From Solirubrobacteraceae bacterium (GTDB lineage: Bacteria > Actinomycetota > Thermoleophilia > Solirubrobacterales > Solirubrobacteraceae): a stretch of DNA of 12,051 nt. The DNA lies in the NCBI GenBank assembly GCA_019683665.1, contig JADGIB010000086.1, positions 1 through 12,051 of the forward strand. The letters run 5' to 3'. The position numbers were made by a program, and so were the translations under genes. Below are positions 7,308 through 12,051 of the stretch, piece by piece. The notes below the pieces were generated by a model. The model searched no databases. It was not told where the DNA came from and saw only the letters and a program-made list of their open reading frames with translations. The first letter of the stretch is position 1; the number at the start of each line of letters is the position of its first letter.

Positions 7308-7323
7308 CCGGCCCCTGGGCCGG
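7308..7323. terminator. Hairpin just after purB
   Basis: CCGGCCC (7308-7314) pairs with GGGCCGG (7317-7323), two bases from the purB stop codon. A similar unpaired copy of the left part lies at 7276-7289. With a two-base gap the real loop is probably four bases. There is no T-tract. It may end purB transcripts before the separate purC promoter. The rest of the 108-base purB-purC gap shows nothing else recognisable. Confidence 0.35.
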
Positions 7324-7325
7324 CG

Positions 7326-8591
7326 TCACGCGGGAAGCCGCCCGACGATCTCCTCGGCGAAGCGCGTGTAGCGGCCGAGGTCGAACGTCGCGTCGAGGTC
7401 GATGCCGAGGTCGCGGGCGGCGATGAGGTCGCGCAGCGGCGTCCCGGTGTCCCAGGCGCGCTGGGCGTCCTCCTGGACGATCCGGTAGGCCTCGTCGCGG
7501 GTCATGCCGGTCTCGACGAGCGCGAGCAGGACGCGCTGGCTGAACAGCGCCCCGTGGGTGGCGTCGAGGTTCGCGCGCATCCGGTCGGCGTGGACGACCA
7601 TCCCGGTCGCGATCCGCAGCGCCAGCGACTGCATGTAGTCGAGCAGGATCGTCGCGTCGGGCAGGACGACGCGCTCGGCCCCGGAGTGGGAGATGTCGCG
7701 CTCGTGCCAGAGGGCGACGTCCTCCAGGCCGGTCTGCGCGTAGCCGCGCAGGACGCGGGCCAGGCCGGTGATGCGCTCGGTCGTGATCGGGTTGCGCTTG
7801 TGCGGCATCGCGCTCGAGCCCTTCTGCCTGCCGGAGCGGAACGGCTCCTCGACCTCGCGGACCTCGGTGCGCTGGAGGTGGCGGATCTCGGTCGCGAAGC
7901 GCTCGAGGCCGGCGCCGGCGAGCGCGATCGCCGACAGCACCTCGGCGTGGCGGTCGCGCGGGACGACCTGGGTGGAGACCGGCTCGGCCCGCAGCCCGAG
8001 GCGGGCGAGCACGCGCGCCTCGAAGTCCGGGCCCAGCGACGCGTACGTGCCGACCGCGCCCGACAGGGCCCCGGTCGCCGCCTGCTCGAACGCGCGCTCG
8101 AGCCGCTGCGCGTTGCGGTGGGCCTCCATCGCGAAGCCGGCGAGCTTGATCCCGAACGTCGTCGGCTCGGCGTGGACGCCGTGGGTGCGCCCGGTGCAGA
8201 CGGTGTGGACGTGGGCGCGCGCCTGGTCGGCCAGCGCCCGGTAGAGGTCCCAGGCGCCCTTGACGATGATCTCCCCGGCGGCGCGCAGCTGGAGCGCGAG
8301 CGCGGTGTCGAGGACGTCGGAGGACGTCAGCCCGAAGTGGATCCAGCGCCCGGCCGGGCCGGCGCTGGCGGCGAGCACGTCGACGAAGGCGGCGACGTCG
8401 TGGTCGGTGACCTTCTCGCGCTCCTGGACCGCCTCGACCGTGAAGGTCGCGTTGCGGATGGCCTCCAGCTCGGCCTCGGTCGGCCCGTCGAGCTCCTCGG
8501 CGGCGGCGACCTCGACCTGCCGCCAGGCCTCCATCTTCGCCTGGTCCGTCCAGATGGCCCCCATCTCGGGGCGGGTGTAGCGCGCGATCAC
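7326..8591 (-). CDS. purB: Adenylosuccinate lyase PurB
   Basis: PurB removes fumarate from SAICAR (step 8) and from adenylosuccinate in AMP synthesis, acting as a cytoplasmic homotetramer. The protein is 421 residues starting (M)IARYTRPEMGAIWTD, the standard start of the shorter bacterial type. Family features are TSSDVLDT (89-96), the histidine segment GRTHGVHAEP (134-143) and the mobile signature loop KGSSAMPHKRNP (257-268), which holds the catalytic serine. The start is GTG at 8589-8591. No ribosome-binding site is visible, but CACAAT lies eight bases upstream. It is separated from purE by 46 bases that include a hairpin, so it may be transcribed separately. Assignment is secure; nothing is missing or unusual in the active-site segments. 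Confidence 0.98.
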   Translation of the reverse strand: MIARYTRPEMGAIWTDQAKMEAWRQVEVAAAEELDGPTEAELEAIRNATFTVEAVQEREKVTDHDVAAFVDVLAASAGPAGRWIHFGLTSSDVLDTALALQLRAAGEIIVKGAWDLYRALADQARAHVHTVCTGRTHGVHAEPTTFGIKLAGFAMEAHRNAQRLERAFEQAATGALSGAVGTYASLGPDFEARVLARLGLRAEPVSTQVVPRDRHAEVLSAIALAGAGLERFATEIRHLQRTEVREVEEPFRSGRQKGSSAMPHKRNPITTERITGLARVLRGYAQTGLEDVALWHERDISHSGAERVVLPDATILLDYMQSLALRIATGMVVHADRMRANLDATHGALFSQRVLLALVETGMTRDEAYRIVQEDAQRAWDTGTPLRDLIAARDLGIDLDATFDLGRYTRFAEEIVGRLPA

Positions 8592-8599
8592 GGGCGCGG

Positions 8600-8605
8600 A
8601 TTGTG
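8600..8605 (-). promoter_or_regulatory. Weak candidate -10 element (CACAAT) of purB
   Basis: CACAAT on the minus strand stands eight bases before the purB GTG and is an AT-rich island in the purE-purB gap. It agrees with TATAAT at four of six positions. No -35 box is visible. It fits the leaderless pattern only if C is accepted in the first position. Confidence 0.3.
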
Positions 8606-8620
8606 GCAGGGCGGCGCGGC

Positions 8621-8638
8621 GGGCCCCGGGCGGGGCCC
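8621..8638. terminator. GC hairpin at the purE stop
   Basis: GGGCCCC (8621-8627) pairs with GGGGCCC (8632-8638) around a four-base loop, directly after the purE TAG, whose last base is at 8638. It could stop or attenuate transcripts between purE and purB. No T-tract is present, so function is uncertain. Confidence 0.4.
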
Positions 8639-9150
8639 TACGCGGCGAGGATGCGGGCGGCGAGGACCGCGGCGTTCTTGGCGTTGTCGAGCCCGACGCA
8701 GGCGACCGGGACGCCCGGCGGCATCTGCGCGATCGACAGGATCGCGTCGAGGCCGCCCATCGCCGACAGGCGGCTCGAGAGCGGCACGCCGATGACCGGC
8801 AGGTCGGTGTGGGCGGCGACGACGCCGGGCAGCGCGGCCGACAGGCCCGCCCCGGCGATGATCACGCGGATGCCGCGCATGTGCGCGTTGCGCGCGTACT
8901 CGGCGACGGTCTCGGGGTCGCGGTGCGCGGACATGACGCGCACCTCGTGCATGATCCCGCGGGCCTTCAGCTCGTCGGCCGCCTTCTGCATCGTCTCCAG
9001 GTCGGACTTCGAGCCCATGAGGATCCCGACGACCGGCGCGTCCACGTCGAGGTCCTCGAACTCGGCCTCGGCCTCGGTCTCGGCCTGGGCGAGGCGCTCC
9101 TCCTCGGCCAGCGACGCGCGGCCGCGCTCCAGCTCCTCGTCGCGGCTCAT
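8638..9150 (-). CDS. purE: N5-carboxyaminoimidazole ribonucleotide mutase / AIR carboxylase PurE, atypical
   Basis: PurE makes CAIR, either from N5-CAIR (class I, with PurK) or from AIR and CO2 (class II). The core shows GILMGSKSDLETM (42-54), SAHRDPE (75-81) with the catalytic-type His76, and GGLDAILSIAQMPPGVPVA near the C-terminus. Two things are unusual. First, the loop normally reading AGGAAHLPG reads AGLSAALPG (101-109), so the second conserved histidine of class I enzymes is alanine. Second, an acidic, Glu-rich stretch of about 38 residues precedes the core. The ATG at 9148-9150 overlaps the purD stop (ATGA), giving 170 residues. An in-frame GTG at 9043-9045, with GAGGA seven bases upstream, would give a 135-residue core protein. 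No purK is in the window. The family is certain; the reaction class is open. Confidence 0.93.
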   Translation of the reverse strand: MSRDEELERGRASLAEEERLAQAETEAEAEFEDLDVDAPVVGILMGSKSDLETMQKAADELKARGIMHEVRVMSAHRDPETVAEYARNAHMRGIRVIIAGAGLSAALPGVVAAHTDLPVIGVPLSSRLSAMGGLDAILSIAQMPPGVPVACVGLDNAKNAAVLAARILAA

Positions 9151-10394
9151 CGGCTGGCCTCGGCCTCGGCGGCCTTCAGGGCGATGTCGCGGCGCATCTG
9201 CCTCCCGTCGAACTCGATCACGTCGGCGGCAGCATACGCGGCCTCCCGCGCGGCCCGGACGTCGACGCCGAGCGCGGTCACGTTCAGGACCCGGCCGCCG
9301 GCGGTGACGAGCTCGCCCGCCTCGTCGCGGGCGGTGCCGGCGTGGGTGATCTCGGCCCGCAGGGCGGCCGCCTTCTCGACGCCCCGGATGACGTCGCCGC
9401 GGTGCGACGAGGCCGGGTAGCCGGCGCTGGCGAGGACGACGGTGACGGCGGCCGCGTCGTCCCACTCGAGCGTCGCGCCGGCCAGCCCGCCGGGCCGGGT
9501 GGCGGCGAGCATGAGGTCGAGCAGGTCGGAGCGCAGGCGCGGCAGCAGCGCCTGGGTCTCCGGGTCGCCGAAGCGGACGTTGAACTCGATCACCTTCGGC
9601 CCGTCGGCGGTGAGCATGAGCCCGGCGTAGAGGACCCCGTGGAACGGGGTGCCGCGGCGGCGCAGCTCGTCGACGACCGGCTGGTGGATGCGGGCGGCGA
9701 TGTCGTCGACGTCGATCCCGGCCACCGGCGAGTAGGAGCCCATGCCGCCCGTGTTCGGCCCCGTGTCGCCGTCGCCGATGCGCTTGAAGTCGCGGGCGGG
9801 CGCCATCGGCAGGGCGCGCTCGCCGTCGCACAGGGCCAGCAGCGACAGCTCCTCGCCCTCCAGGTGCTCCTCGACGACGACCGGCATCTCGCCGAAGCGC
9901 CGGGCGACGAGCACGTCCTCGAGCGCGGCGCGCGCCGACGCCTCGTCGGGGGCGATGACGACGCCCTTGCCGGCGGCGAGGCCGTCGGCCTTCAGGACGG
10001 CCGGGTAGCGCGTGATCGCCGCCATCGCCGTGTCGACGCTCGTGTGCTCGCTCCAGGCGGCGGTCGGGACGCCGGCGGCCCGCATGACGTCCTTGGCGAA
10101 CGCCTTCGAGCCCTCGAGGCGGGCGGCCGCCGCGCTCGGGCCGAAGACGGCGACGCCCGCCTCGGCGAGCCGGTCGGCGAGCCCGGCGACGAGCGGCGCC
10201 TCCGGCCCGACGACGACGAGGTCGACGGCCTCGGCGCGGGCGACCTCGAGGGGGTCGCCGTCGACGACGCGGGCGTCGGCCGCGATCCCGGCGTTGCCGG
10301 GGACGGCGAGGATCTCGGGGGTGTGGGAGGACCGGCGCAGCGCGCGCACGATCGCGTGCTCGCGGCCGCCGGAGCCGACGACGAGGACCTTCAC
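9147..10394 (-). CDS. purD: Phosphoribosylamine-glycine ligase PurD (GAR synthetase)
   Basis: PurD joins phosphoribosylamine and glycine with ATP, step 2 of the pathway, and is an ATP-grasp enzyme. The 415-residue protein begins (M)KVLVVGSGGREHAI, the family N-terminus. It then shows PGNAGI (32-37), VVGPEAPLVAG (61-71), the ATP-grasp segment LKADGLAAGKGVVIA (134-148), GPNTGGMGSYSP (212-223) and the GARS signature RFGDPETQ (274-281). The carboxy-terminal domain (about 320-405) is complete. The start is GTG at 10392-10394, without a ribosome-binding site and seven bases after TAGGCT. The 3' end overlaps purE by four bases, so these two genes form a coupled pair. The GYD gene ends 24 bases upstream on the same strand. 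Assignment is certain. Confidence 0.98.
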   Translation of the reverse strand: MKVLVVGSGGREHAIVRALRRSSHTPEILAVPGNAGIAADARVVDGDPLEVARAEAVDLVVVGPEAPLVAGLADRLAEAGVAVFGPSAAAARLEGSKAFAKDVMRAAGVPTAAWSEHTSVDTAMAAITRYPAVLKADGLAAGKGVVIAPDEASARAALEDVLVARRFGEMPVVVEEHLEGEELSLLALCDGERALPMAPARDFKRIGDGDTGPNTGGMGSYSPVAGIDVDDIAARIHQPVVDELRRRGTPFHGVLYAGLMLTADGPKVIEFNVRFGDPETQALLPRLRSDLLDLMLAATRPGGLAGATLEWDDAAAVTVVLASAGYPASSHRGDVIRGVEKAAALRAEITHAGTARDEAGELVTAGGRVLNVTALGVDVRAAREAAYAAADVIEFDGRQMRRDIALKAAEAEASR

Positions 10395-10401
10395 GGACGG
10401 C

Positions 10402-10407
10402 AGCCTA
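10402..10407 (-). promoter_or_regulatory. Candidate -10 element (TAGGCT) of purDE
   Basis: TAGGCT on the minus strand is followed by exactly seven bases and the purD GTG. It differs from the purS and purC hexamers at one position. The -35 region would fall at the 3' end of the GYD gene and shows no recognisable box. Confidence 0.5.
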
Positions 10408-10418
10408 CGCGGTGCGGG

Positions 10419-10700
10419 CTACAGCCCGGCGATGAAGTCGTCGATCGGGATCGCGGTCAGCGTCTCGTACTGGACGGTGCCGCGCGAGCCGAGCTCGAGC
10501 GAGACGCGGGCCATCGTCTGCTCGTCGGGCGCCTCGACGATGTTCACGAAGTCGAACCGGCCGAGCGTCGCCCACTGCGCCTTCACGGTGGCCCCGAGCT
10601 GCTCCACCTCGTGGTTGACCTCGCGGATCCGCTGCGGGTTGTTCTTGACGGTCTGGACGCCCTCGGGCGTCAGCGTCGAGAGCATGATGTAGGTGGGCAT
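10419..10700 (-). CDS. GYD-domain protein, small, function unknown
   Basis: This 93-residue protein, starting MPTYIMLSTLTPEGVQTVKN, has the build of GYD-domain proteins, a family of small alpha/beta (ferredoxin-like) proteins without a known reaction. The element matching the name motif is GRFDFV (47-52), followed by the typical VEAPDEQTM (55-63) and the C-terminal TLTAIPIDDF. There is no signal peptide or membrane segment. The ATG at 10698-10700 has real Shine-Dalgarno sequences, AGGAG three bases and GGAGG ten bases upstream, unlike most neighbours. It ends TAG 24 bases before purD on the same strand and may be read through into it. A role in purine metabolism cannot be claimed from position alone. 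Family assignment is good; function is unknown. Confidence 0.85.
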   Translation of the reverse strand: MPTYIMLSTLTPEGVQTVKNNPQRIREVNHEVEQLGATVKAQWATLGRFDFVNIVEAPDEQTMARVSLELGSRGTVQYETLTAIPIDDFIAGL

Positions 10701-10703
10701 CGG

Positions 10704-10715
10704 CTCCTAACCTCC
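10704..10715 (-). promoter_or_regulatory. Double Shine-Dalgarno of the GYD gene, overlapping a divergent -10
   Basis: On the minus strand GGAGG (10711-10715) and AGGAG (10704-10708) precede the GYD ATG by ten and three bases. They show that this gene has a leader and that its promoter must lie further upstream, inside the divergent plus-strand gene. The same bases on the plus strand contain the candidate TAACCT of that gene. Confidence 0.6.
10708..10713 (+). promoter_or_regulatory. Candidate -10 element (TAACCT) of the Ig-like gene
   Basis: TAACCT on the plus strand is eight bases before the GTG at 10722 and fits the TANNNT pattern of the window. It supports the GTG as start of a leaderless message, since no ribosome-binding site precedes it. 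The -35 region would lie within the start of the divergent GYD gene. Confidence 0.4.
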
Positions 10716-10721
10716 GGTCGG

Positions 10722-11324
10722 GTGCCGTTCGTTCTATCCGAATTGCCGCCGGCGTGGGTCGCCACCGACCGCCCGTGCTACGTGGCCGAGTCCCCGGTCG
10801 TCGTGCGCGGGGGCGGGTTCGACCCCGGCCAGCCCCTGCGGATCACCCGCGAGGGCGAGGTCGTCGCGACCGCGGTCGCCGAGCCCGACGGGACGTTCGC
10901 GGCGGCGGTCGACGCCGGCCCGCTGCCCGACGGGGTGGCCGAGCGCGTCGTCGAGCTGGCGGTGACCGGCACGACGACGAGCGTGGCCCGGCGGGTGCGG
11001 GTGACCCGCTTCGGCGCGACGTGGGCGCCGCGGGCGGCGCACCCGCGCGCCCGGGTGCGCTTCTCGGCCTGGGGGTTCGGCCCCGGGGTCGCCGTCTACG
11101 TCCACTACGTCCGCCCCGGCGGCGGCGCCGTTGCGACCGTCCGCCTCGGCGAGACGCGCGGCGAGTGCGGGACGATCCGCCGCACCGCGCCGCGGCGGCT
11201 GTTCCCGCTGCGCCCGGCCGCGGGGACGTGGCGGCTGCAGTTCGACACGTCCCGCGCCTACGACCCGCAGGCGGTCCCGCGGGTCGTCCTGCCCGTCCGC
11301 GTCGGCCGCCCGGCCGTCCGCTGA
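10722..11324 (+). CDS. Hypothetical protein with two Ig-like beta repeats
   Basis: I do not recognise this 200-residue protein at family level. From the GTG at 10722 it starts (M)PFVLSELPPAWVATDRPCY. The first half contains PVVVRGGGFDPGQPLRI (25-41), then a strand with VATAVAEPDGTFAAAV (48-63), the usual pattern of bacterial Ig-like or IPT-type folds (GxGFxPG, then DGTF). The second half repeats the idea with VRFSAWGFGPGVAVYV (112-127), then GTWRLQFDTS (168-177). Such repeats are usually extracellular, but there is no signal peptide, no membrane anchor and no lipobox, so its location is unclear. A TTG at 10743 is an alternative start. Codon use has the high-GC third positions of its neighbours, and the frame is conserved in character to the TGA at 11322-11324, so it is probably a real gene. 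It faces the B3/B4 gene. Confidence 0.72.
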   Translation: MPFVLSELPPAWVATDRPCYVAESPVVVRGGGFDPGQPLRITREGEVVATAVAEPDGTFAAAVDAGPLPDGVAERVVELAVTGTTTSVARRVRVTRFGATWAPRAAHPRARVRFSAWGFGPGVAVYVHYVRPGGGAVATVRLGETRGECGTIRRTAPRRLFPLRPAAGTWRLQFDTSRAYDPQAVPRVVLPVRVGRPAVR

Positions 11325-11344
11325 CGGGCCGCGGGGCGCGTCAG
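11321..11344. terminator. Possible shared hairpin between convergent genes
   Basis: CTGACG (11321-11326) pairs with CGTCAG (11339-11344) across a 12-base GC-rich loop. The stop codons of both convergent genes lie inside the arms. It could work in both directions, but the stem is only six base pairs and there is no T-tract. Confidence 0.3.
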
Positions 11345-12036
11345 GCCGGGAGCTCGACGACCTCGAAGCGCGCGCCCGGCGACCAGGCGGCGAGGTGGCC
11401 GCGCAGCTCGGCGACGGCGGCGCGCAGCTCGTCGTCGCCGCACGGCCCGAGCGCGTCGAAGACGAAGACGGCCGAGGTCGTGCCCTCCCCGATCTGGGTG
11501 CGCCGGCCCTGGCGCCAGTTCCAGCGCCGGCAGGTGACGCCGGCGTCGTCACCCCACACGACCTCGCCGGGGTCGACGGTCTCGGGCGCCTCGCCGTCGC
11601 GCGGCTCGAACGGCTCGTCGCCGGCGGCGACGGTCAGGCGCAGCGTGCCCCGCAGCGCGCCGGCGTCCTCGCCCCCGACCGGGATGAGGTGCGCGACGCT
11701 GACGGCGTTGTAGGCGTCGACGAGGCGGTTGACCTCGGGCAGGCCGCGCCCCTTGAGGACGCGGGCGGCGAGCGCCTCGGCCGAGCACGGGTAGCGGCTC
11801 GGCTTGGACCCGAACGCGCTGAACGCCGCCCGCCACGCCGCGACGTGCGGGTGGTCGGCGGCGCGGGCCAGGCCGCGGGCGAGCAGCGACTCGGCGGCCC
11901 GGGCCAGCAGCGCCCGGCTCTCGTCGTCGGACGGGCCGCCCGCCAGCCCCTCCGCGCACAGGACGTGCGCGCGGTAGTCGGGCCAGCGGGCGTGGATCTC
12001 GGGATCGACGGCGAAGCGGTCGGCGAGGCCGGGCAT
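11341..12036 (-). CDS. Stand-alone B3/B4 (tRNA synthetase editing-like) domain protein
   Basis: This 231-residue protein belongs to the B3/B4-domain family, named after the editing domain of the phenylalanyl-tRNA synthetase beta chain. The N-terminal part (1-60) is helical and variable. The domain proper is seen in AAWRAAFSAFGSKPSRYPCS (66-85), VNRLVDAYNAVSVAHLIPVGGED (102-124), RLTVAAGDEPFEP (133-145), the PGEVVWGDDAGVTCRRWNWRQ block (156-176) and TTSAVFVFDALGP (186-198). No catalytic or anticodon-binding synthetase domain is attached. Related free-standing domains are thought to bind or deacylate tRNA or act on amino-acid-like substrates, but the function of this subfamily is not established. 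The start is ATG at 12034-12036, with no ribosome-binding site and TAGCCT seven bases upstream. Its 3' end faces the Ig-like gene with a 16-base gap. The domain call is good; the activity is unknown. Confidence 0.88.
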   Translation of the reverse strand: MPGLADRFAVDPEIHARWPDYRAHVLCAEGLAGGPSDDESRALLARAAESLLARGLARAADHPHVAAWRAAFSAFGSKPSRYPCSAEALAARVLKGRGLPEVNRLVDAYNAVSVAHLIPVGGEDAGALRGTLRLTVAAGDEPFEPRDGEAPETVDPGEVVWGDDAGVTCRRWNWRQGRRTQIGEGTTSAVFVFDALGPCGDDELRAAVAELRGHLAAWSPGARFEVVELPA

Positions 12037-12043
12037 CCCGGCG

Positions 12044-12049
12044 AGGCTA
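12044..12049 (-). promoter_or_regulatory. Candidate -10 element (TAGCCT) of the B3/B4 gene
   Basis: At the very end of the window, TAGCCT on the minus strand is followed by seven bases and the ATG. Hexamer and spacing are identical to those at purS and purC. The -35 region is outside the window. Confidence 0.5.
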
Positions 12050-12051
12050 GA

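Noticed and set aside
7218..7325. Riboswitch or structured leader upstream of purC
   Set aside because: The gap contains only a purB-adjacent hairpin and GC-rich sequence. No purine, PRPP or ppGpp riboswitch core is recognisable, and the likely leaderless start leaves no leader for one.
6663..8795. Plus-strand open frame of 710 codons opposite purC and purB
   Set aside because: It has the same kind of biased, domain-free product, and the minus strand carries unmistakable PurC and PurB.
8638..9831. 397-residue reading covering purE and part of purD in another frame
   Set aside because: Only the last 170 residues are PurE. The rest is an Arg-rich shadow of purD, and the purD stop/purE ATG overlap gives a natural start.
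9342..10721. Long N-terminal extension of the Ig-like protein
   Set aside because: The upstream part runs antisense through purD and the GYD gene and has mirror-frame composition. The Ig-like part starts sensibly at the GTG at 10722, with a TAACCT eight bases upstream.
1..12051. CRISPR arrays, tRNA or rRNA genes, insertion sequences, phage genes, defence systems
   Set aside because: I looked on both strands and saw no regularly spaced repeats, no tRNA-like cloverleaf, no rRNA segments and no transposase or integrase motifs.

Overview
The window is gene-dense DNA of very high GC content, with strong C/G bias at third codon positions and many GTG starts. It comes from a bacterial chromosome, most likely an actinobacterium. 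The type of B3/B4-domain protein, the NarL-type sensor/regulator pair, the stand-alone GYD protein and the apparently leaderless genes are reminiscent of the Thermoleophilia/Solirubrobacterales group. That placement is inference from remembered family resemblance, not a search. I see no mobile element, tRNA, rRNA or CRISPR array, and no gene-free stretch longer than 108 bases.

Layout from left to right. 1-1608 (minus): a two-component pair, with a NarL-type response regulator cut by the window edge and its membrane histidine kinase overlapping by ATGA. 1609-1677: a short spacer with a perfect 18-bp palindrome. 1678-4713 (minus): purS-purQ-purL, all overlapping, encoding the three-subunit FGAM synthetase. 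4793-6262 (plus): an amidase-signature enzyme, divergent from purS and convergent with purC. 6263-6335: strong GC hairpins. 6336-10394 (minus): purC, purB, purE and purD. 10419-10700 (minus): a small GYD-domain protein. 10722-11324 (plus): an unrecognised protein with two Ig-like repeats. 11341-12036 (minus): a stand-alone B3/B4 (tRNA-synthetase editing-like) domain protein.

Together the purine genes cover steps 2 (PurD), 4 (PurSQL), 6 (PurE) and 7-8 (PurC, PurB) of de novo IMP synthesis. PurB also serves the AMP branch. purF, purN or purT, purM, purK and purH are not in the window.

The most striking structural signal is a repeated start-site pattern. A TANNNT hexamer, often TAGCCT, sits 6-8 nt (mostly exactly 7) upstream of the start codons of purS, purC, purD, the B3/B4 gene, the histidine kinase and the plus-strand Ig-like gene. 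Most of these have no Shine-Dalgarno sequence. This is what a -10 element of leaderless transcripts would look like, and it suggests that the purine cluster is read as several short leaderless units rather than one long operon. The second point of interest is PurE: it lacks the usual second histidine of the class I active site, has an acidic N-terminal extension, and has no purK beside it. I find no convincing wholly new system; most of the window is ordinary biosynthesis.
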